In this document: piece by piece, positions 58,320 through 64,000 of the stretch
Layout of the letters: each line of letters opens with the position of its first letter
Position numbering within the stretch: position 1 is the stretch's first letter
Source of the DNA: Gnetum montanum
Taxonomy: Eukaryota > Streptophyta > Gnetopsida > Gnetales > Gnetaceae
DNA length: 64,000 nt
Assembly: GCA_015680685.1 (NCBI GenBank)
Contig: MNCI01005255.1
Location: forward strand, 758,316-822,315
Reading direction: 5' to 3'
Translations under genes and position numbers: made by a program
Notes under the pieces: model-generated
Told to the model about the DNA's origin: nothing
The model's database searches: none
Seen by the model: only the letters and a program-made list of their open reading frames with translations

Positions 58320-59570
58320 TGTAATGTGTAAGAATCATGGAGTTGTAGCCTTGAGGATATCTATTGCTTGCTTCTTTAACTTTTGAGATGAAAATGATCT
58401 TTAATAGGTAGTATAGTTTATAGGCTTGAAGTGGCTTTGTGAGAATGCTAGCTAATTTATCTTAAATAGGCATATATTTGGGAAAGATGTTGTCCTTCTT
58501 AACTTATTTTTAGATGAAGTAGTACTTGATGTAACATGCCTGGACTTCTTATTAAGGACATGCTTCTATAAAAGTTAAATTTTTGAAGTGTTATCCATCA
58601 TGAGTTCAATGAACAAAAAGAATTCAAAGACTAATTAAGTGAATAGATTCTCAAGACACAAGATGTGTAAGATGTAATTTACCATCATAATGAATTTAGC
58701 CTCACATGAAGATAGAGCTAAGGAATTTTACTTGTTGCTACACCAATAGATGGAATTGGCCCCATGGAAGATGAGTAAGCCCAAAGTATATTTCCTCTGT
58801 TGAATATATCCTTCTCAATAAACATCAAAAAATGCATGGAAATTACCATTTCCTTTGATAATTTTTATGAAAATGCATGCATATGGCTTAGTCTAGGTTT
58901 TTTCATGAATCTTGAAAGATAGAATGTAGCAAACTTAATATCATACCTTGAGTGATAAAGAAATCTCAAGGATCCTATCATGGTTCTATAGAGATAAGCA
59001 TCAACTAAGGGACATTTAACTTAGAGCTTGAGGTTTGAAAGGAGTGGAGTGGTAGCTATTCTTACATTTTAGGCCATATTTCCTATGATGCTTTTAGCTT
59101 ATTTAGTTTGATGCATATTTATTCTTGCTCTACTTGGATTCCTAGGAAGTATATTAGTACTTCTAGATCCTTCATATTAAGTTTTTTTATCATGTCTTTC
59201 CTAAAGTTTGAAATCAATTTTTTAGAACTTGATAGGAAGACTTAGTCATCAACATACAATGAGATTAAGATTATATCAATGCATACATGCTTGATGTAGA
59301 GATTAGGCTTAAACATTTGAATTTTAAAGTCACTTTTGAAGGCCTATGGAATCAAGATCTTGGAGATTGCTTGAGTTCATAGAAAGCCTTTTTGAGCTTA
59401 TGTACATTATCTTCTTGGCCTTGAATTTTAAACCCTTCCAATTGGAGAATATACACTTCTTCTTCTAGCACATCATTTAAGAAGGTTAAATTGAGATCTA
59501 TTTGGTATATTTTTACTTTGATATGGTTTGCAATGGAGATCATTAGCTTGATGGTTTCAAGCCTTGAAGC
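58320..59570 (-). pseudogene. pol: Ty1/copia reverse transcriptase and RNase H, decayed
   Basis: Minus strand. RT begins SRLETIKLMISIANHIKVKI, then YQIDLNLTFLNDVLEEEVYI and KLKKAFYELKQSPRS. The catalytic box LYVDD lies at about 59245-59260. The RNase H part near 58690-58800 reads TLGLLIFHGANSIYWCSNK and SLALSSCEAKFIM, the copia RH signature. Stops and frameshifts are frequent. The frame continues across the solo LTR at 59571-60739. Confidence 0.8.
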
Positions 59571-60739
59571 TAAAACACCACAAAGTTCGGAGCTTAGTAC
59601 TTGTCCGACCCCAAACAAGGCCCTGGAACTCACAAACGACGCAGGCTGCATGATAGCAACACTTAGTTTTTTTTGCTAAGTATATGGGGCCAGCGTATAC
59701 ACACACAAGCGTATACGCCTGGTGTATACGCCCAGCATTTTCGCGTGTACGCCCAACATTCACCTCGGCGTATACGCCTAGCATTTTCGCGTATACGCCC
59801 GGCACTTCAGCGTATATGCCCAGCTCTCCGGCGTATACGCCCAGGCACTGCAGATGCGCACGCTCGACGACAGGATCTTCAATGACAACATGAAGATAAC
59901 ACCGAAGAGCAAGAATTGAAGCAAGTGGCACCCTTCGGCGTATGCGCACGGCATGCATGCCCAGCATCCCTCAGCGTATGTGCCCGGCGTGTACGTCCAG
60001 CATCCGTCAGCGTATACGCCCAGCGCTCAATCACCCAGTTCACGCCCAGCATTCCAGCGTATACGCCCAACAGTTATAACATTTTGTATATTTGTAAAGC
60101 GTATGCACCCGGTCAACGTGCCATGTGTCGCCCATCCCGAGTCTAGCGTAACAACCTGTATAAAACCCCCATTTTTCCACTCCCGCCAAAGGTTTTGCAA
60201 AATCTCGGAGCATACTAGAGAACATTTACGCTGCGCAAAAGAGCAGTAAACCTTCTTACGCTGAGAAGTCCTGCACACTGCAGATCCAGTCTCTTATGCT
60301 CCGCCCGCTCTGCAAACCGTCTGAGTCACCTGTGTGTACGCTGGGGCTTTTTGGCCGCCTTGTGTTCCCACAACTGTGTTAGACCGGTGCACTATACTCT
60401 GACTCTGTAATTCCATCGTTTCATTCGCTGCAAGTTCTTTTACAGTTTTACGTCAATTTGGCCCACGCCTCGCTCGTGCTTCGTTTGCATCTCTTTACGT
60501 TTTACGCTATTTTTGCTTCGTTTACACCTGCACGCCATTTACGCATAACCCAGCGTATTAGCATTTGCGTACGCGCGGGGAAATCCTTGTCTGATCCGCG
60601 TGTGGACCACCCAAGGTACTTTGCCTCCGCTGCATTCCAGCATGCCCTCAGGCATAGGCAGGGTCTTCTGTACGTATCCTACGATCCCGCGGCCTCTGTT
60701 TTTCCTTCCAGCCGGAGACCGACGATTTCACGCGGTATA
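59571..60739 (+). mobile_element. Solo LTR of the A/B (Tat) family inserted in the copia element
   Basis: Flanked by a perfect 5-bp duplication GAAGC (59566-59570 and 60740-60744). Removing the insert and one GAAGC rejoins a copia frame reading NYEEIFIHASRLETIK, matching the family. The insert starts TAAAACACC and ends CGGTATA. Its last 170 nt align with the LTR ends of A and B (CTTGTCTGATC block at about 60586, CCGACGATTTC at the end). The TATA box TATAAAA is at 60159-60165. Confidence 0.88.
59690..60075 (+). repeat. Repeats of the palindrome GCGTATACGC within the solo LTR
   Basis: About a dozen copies of CGTATACGCCCAGCA or close variants. The decamer GCGTATACGC is a perfect palindrome. Open frames on both strands across this stretch are repeat translations, not genes. 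Confidence 0.85.
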
Positions 60740-60744
60740 GAAGC

Positions 60745-61376
60745 ATGGATAAATATTTCTTCATAATTAATGTGCTTCTATCTTATGAGTAGAAATATTA
60801 CCTTGTTAATTAGAATTTTTTTGAGCACCCACTTGGTATCAATCACCTTCTTATATTTTGATTTTTTTGCTAAGAACCATGTGTTGTTTTTTATTATTAC
60901 ATCATACTCATTTTTCATTACATCCTTTCATAATTTGATTTTGAAGGATTTTTTCACACTTTATGATTCATTAATTAAGGCTGAGTAAGAAACATTAAAT
61001 CTTTTTTTGGCTTCTTGTGTATCTTATTTAGAAGTTAGTGTCAAGGCTTTAAGATGAGGTGTGGTCTTCTCCATCCATGATCTTGGATCGAACATGTCTT
61101 TCTCCTTCTTCTTATCTTCTTCATGGTTGTAGAATGAGTCAAACCCTAAGGTTTACTCATCAAAGATTACACTTCTTGATACATGTCACTTCTTTTTAAG
61201 TGGATTAAACACTTGTAGCCACTTATCTTAAAATCATATCCATGAAATACATAACTCATATATCTATCATCGAGCTTTCCTACAAGAGCATTTGGGATCT
61301 TTACATAGCATACACATTTAAAGGCTTTGAGATGTAAGAGCTTTGACACCTTATCATACAATAATTCATATGGAGT
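60745..61376 (-). pseudogene. pol: Ty1/copia integrase end and linker to RT, decayed
   Basis: Minus strand. TPYELLYDKVSKLLHLKAF and GKLDDRYMSYVFHGYDF are the copia integrase C-terminal GKGY-type region. Further down, NNTWFLAKKS and DTKWVLKKI are the segment before RT (consensus TWELV and KWVFK). The element ends abruptly at about 61376 against a LINE fragment. Confidence 0.75.
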
Positions 61377-61628
61377 TAAGCAAGGTTGTTCACTTTTTCC
61401 AACTCTCTTTAGTATATTTATTGATGAAATGCAAGAATGGTTATGCAACAGGCAAGATGGTCATCATATCAAGATTGGATCCCAAGTAGTGAATCTTCTT
61501 TTATATGAAAATGATGTTACCTTGATTTTCACTACTCTAGATGGTATGAAAAATATGTTGAAAATTTTATTAAATTATTATCATTCATATCATCTTCAAG
61601 TGAATGTAGATAAAACCAAATTAATGAT
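61371..61628 (+). pseudogene. LINE (non-LTR) reverse transcriptase fragment
   Basis: Plus-strand frame GVKQGCSLFPTLFSIFIDEM is the non-LTR RT motif GVRQGCPLSPTLF. About 45 residues later LLLYENDVTLIF stands for YADD, with the second conserved Asp retained and the first changed to Asn. VNVDKTKLMI matches the following conserved block. The fragment is cut on the right by the LTR of E and on the left by the copia element. Confidence 0.8.
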
Positions 61629-62652
61629 TGATGAGATGCGACATGCACTGTGCCGCGATTTCGCGTCTTCCCCTGCAATATTGCGTACATGATATCGCAG
61701 TCCACTGCGATATCTATAAATAAGAGGTGGCACTCCCTTCATTTCCCAATCCTAGCTAGAAGTAGCGAAGCTCTGGCAGATTGATCACTCCAGAGTTGTG
61801 CCCGCAGTAGGAGTCCTAGAGTGAACGGCTCTTTATTCGAGTAGCTTGTAACCTGAACCCAAGTTGTGTACGGCAATAAAGACGAACTTGATTGGATAAA
61901 CCTTGCAGTACATGGTTTTATTGTTGTTTATTTACTGCTTTCCTAGTGCGCACAAGTACGACTTGATTACGAGCGTCTACGGACGTGTACGGCTAGTCAA
62001 GGAATCGGCTGCTTGACGCAATGCATGAGTACGACTCAATTACGAGCATTGGATGCTTGGTAACCCAGTAGCGTATTCCAGGATTCTGCGCTTGGTAACT
62101 CCCGGGTCTGATGTGTACGGCTAGTTGAGGAATCGGCTGCTCATTGCTAGGCTAGATCGTGTGATAAGTACGACTTAGTTACGAGCACCCACGGGTGTGT
62201 ACGGCTGGCTAAGGAATCGGCTGCTTATCACACGTAGGCTAAATAGGTGCCTCAGTACGACCACTTCGAGCACTTGCGTTACGTGTGGCGATCCCAGTAA
62301 CGATTAGCGTTTGGTAAGCTGCAGTTGCATAGTTCAGGGTGTGTCCGGTAAGTGGGAACGGATGCTGACGCTAGTTAATTTAGACTTAGATCTTTAGTTA
62401 GAGTTAGTTTAGTTTCTCAACCCTTTCCTCTGATAGCATAGGAGATAAGCCGAAAATACCAAAAAAATCACATACCTCAGACTTGCTTAACCATACACCG
62501 TGACACTTACAAGCAAGCCTGGGAAGACAACGAACGATTAACCCCAAGTGTTTCTTGTGGTGTTAAGGCATTTAGTCTGCGGAGTTCGACCGGATCGCGC
62601 GTGCACGCTCGTATTCGTATGGTTGAGTGTAGGGGTACCTCGCCACTCATCA
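61629..62652 (+). repeat. 5' LTR of element E
   Basis: Starts TGATGAGATGCG, ends CCACTCATCA. TATAAATA at 61715-61722, just after GATATCGCAGTCCACTGCGA. Several CGTACGGCTAGTCAAGGAAT-like blocks repeat between about 61960 and 62230, as in the LTRs of D. Confidence 0.88.
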
Positions 62653-62653
62653 T

Positions 62654-62671
62654 TGGCGCCGTTGCCGGGGA
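62654..62671 (+). other. Primer binding site of element E
   Basis: TGGCGCCGTTGCCGGGGA is the classical Athila primer site, complementary to the 3' end of a plant tRNA (usually given as tRNA-Asp). It begins 2 nt after the LTR and is intact. Confidence 0.9.
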
Positions 62672-62798
62672 CTAAGTGTTTTCACGCCAATTGAACATAA
62701 GGGATATCACTCACATCGTTGTGAGCCTAAAACGAACCTTAGGGTTAATCAGTTAATTCAGAACATAAATAACGGTGAAAATTAGCACACGATTAGAA

Positions 62799-64000
62799 AT
62801 GGCTTATTCTCATGCAATCAACTCACCTAAGGACAATACAGGAGAAAGTCAGGATCATACACATAACCCATATCAGCCAAGGGGGGGACAGTATTCAATA
62901 ACTTATACTCATCCCGATGAGTATACCCCTGATTACACTTTTACTCTCCATCAGGATGAACAGTTGTGCTAGAGAGATTCGCTTGGTAATATAGTTTTAC
63001 CACCAGATCGATCCGTTCCGAACATGCTTCTCCGTGAATTGGCACAGATTGGCATGCAGGACTTATTCGCTGAATACGTTGCTGGAATATATCGTATAAG
63101 GGATTACCATTCCACAAATGCCCAACGTATTCAGGATGAAAGGCAGGAGAGCCAACATTCACTATTGAAGGGCAAGGTTCCCCACGTCATTAGGGAAATA
63201 GGAGCCGAGGAACCCCTCACGATGGGTTTCTTAGGAAATGATGTTTCTCCCCCTCACTCTAGTGAAGAGGTTAGGCATCAGGGCCTTAGATCAACGATAC
63301 ATATTCCAGGCTCTGATCCCCGTGAGCACCAGCTATTCACGGCAGGAACAACTACTCACACTAATGACGGACTCATTGATCGTCACAACGATCGAGGCTG
63401 AAGCAGCCAAAGAGAAGGCAAGAAACATCACCATGGTGATGGATCCCCTTCTTCTTCTCCTTCATCTCATCATTCACCCTCTCCTTCCACATCTGGGCAC
63501 AACCACCATGAGCATAATGCGGAGAGTGAAGGTAAAATAGATGAAATGCCTTGACAGGAAGGTCGAGAGGAGTTAGGACAAGGGCAAGGACGTAGGGAGA
63601 ATAGGGAACCACCACGTAGACATCACAGACATCATGAAAGAGATGATCATGATGAACCCTTATTCGCAACCCAAAGCATGCTTGATATTAGAGAGGTAGT
63701 TAGGATTCCCACAAGGCATTTAAAGGATAGTAGGATCAAGCGTTTGGACATAAATAATGTCCCATGTTTTGAAGGGGGATACAACGCTGATCCTCAGCAT
63801 CATTTACAGGCATTCCATGATGCCTGTGCCTTGCAGAACATAGACAATGAGTGGCAGAAACTCAAGTTGTTTCCTAGGACACTCACTAAAGAAGAAGAAA
63901 GCAGGTACCAGTCCTTAGAACCGGAAACCATCAGGAGGTGGAGTACGATGCTTGAATTATTCAACAACAAATATCAGACGTACTCCAGAGTGTCCAATTT
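62799..64000 (+). pseudogene. gag: Element E gag, broken and truncated by window end
   Basis: Start ATG at 62799. TYTHPDEYTPDYTFTLHQDE, then a TAG at about 62970 where D has a Trp-containing RWRD. RSVPNMLLRELAQIG and DERQESQHSLLKGKVP follow. TGA near 63399 and a frameshift precede a His/Arg-rich region. The capsid core returns at about 63800-64000 (EWQKLKLFPRTL, SLEPETIRRWSTML). The order matches D. Confidence 0.82.

Larger units (their letters stand above)
61629..64000 (+). mobile_element. Element E: Athila-like retrotransposon, 5' half (runs past window end)
   Basis: 5' LTR, intact primer binding site and gag follow in order. Left flanking pentamer is ATGAT. It inserted into the LINE RT fragment. 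Gag is homologous to D and C. Confidence 0.87.

Noticed and set aside
59557-60249. Several overlapping open frames on both strands in the solo LTR
   Set aside because: They exist because the GCGTATACGC repeat lacks stops in several frames. The region is a transposon promoter, not a gene.

Overview
This is nuclear DNA from a plant with a large, repeat-dominated genome. The evidence is plant-type LTR retrotransposons of the Ty3/gypsy Tat and Athila lineages, a decayed Ty1/copia element, a LINE fragment, and one intron-containing host gene of the rubber elongation factor/small rubber particle protein (REF/SRPP) family. Nothing in the sequence fixes the species. A fern, lycophyte, gymnosperm or large-genome angiosperm would all fit. 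I see no rRNA, tRNA, organellar or bacterial genes and no CRISPR array.

Layout. Positions 1-12229 are Tat-type element A (gag, pro, RT-RNase H-RNase H, integrase, long repeat-rich 3' spacer, LTR 10821-12229). Positions 12230-28229 are a second, older member of the same family, element B, which starts directly at the end of A's LTR and ends with its own LTR 26911-28229, so A and B form a tandem sharing one LTR. Positions 28230-31319 are the 3' end of an Athila-like element with its 3' LTR. Positions 31320-34931 are the only stretch that looks like host DNA, with the REF/SRPP gene at 32372-33288 on the minus strand. Positions 34932-44941 are a complete but heavily mutated Athila-like element C. 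Positions 44942-49639 are AT-rich and hold a decayed minus-strand coding region that I cannot name. Positions 49645-56932 are element D on the minus strand, with both LTRs, a primer binding site and a perfect GTCAT target duplication, but coding only Gag and protease. Positions 58300-61376 are a decayed minus-strand copia element split by a 1.17-kb solo LTR (59571-60739) of the A/B type. A LINE fragment follows (61371-61628), cut by element E (61629 to the window end), an Athila-like element with the best preserved primer binding site here.

The most unusual feature is in the gap between protease and reverse transcriptase of A and B. Both carry an antisense, intron-containing gene. Its first two exons have identical lengths in A and B (119 and 446 nt), matching splice sites and matching phases. 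They encode a short lysine-rich N-terminus followed by a domain that looks like an NLI/FCP1-type HAD phosphatase whose catalytic aspartates are replaced. In A the predicted 266-residue product is free of stop codons, although A's gag and pol carry several. In B the gene is longer, with at least five further exons joined by phase-1 introns and an NLS-like segment, but it is decayed. The same gap ends on the plus strand with a conserved splice acceptor just before RT, as in Ogre-type elements. The antisense gene therefore appears to sit inside a sense intron.

Exon assignments are read by eye from splice consensus, frame and A/B conservation; no transcript evidence or database search was available.
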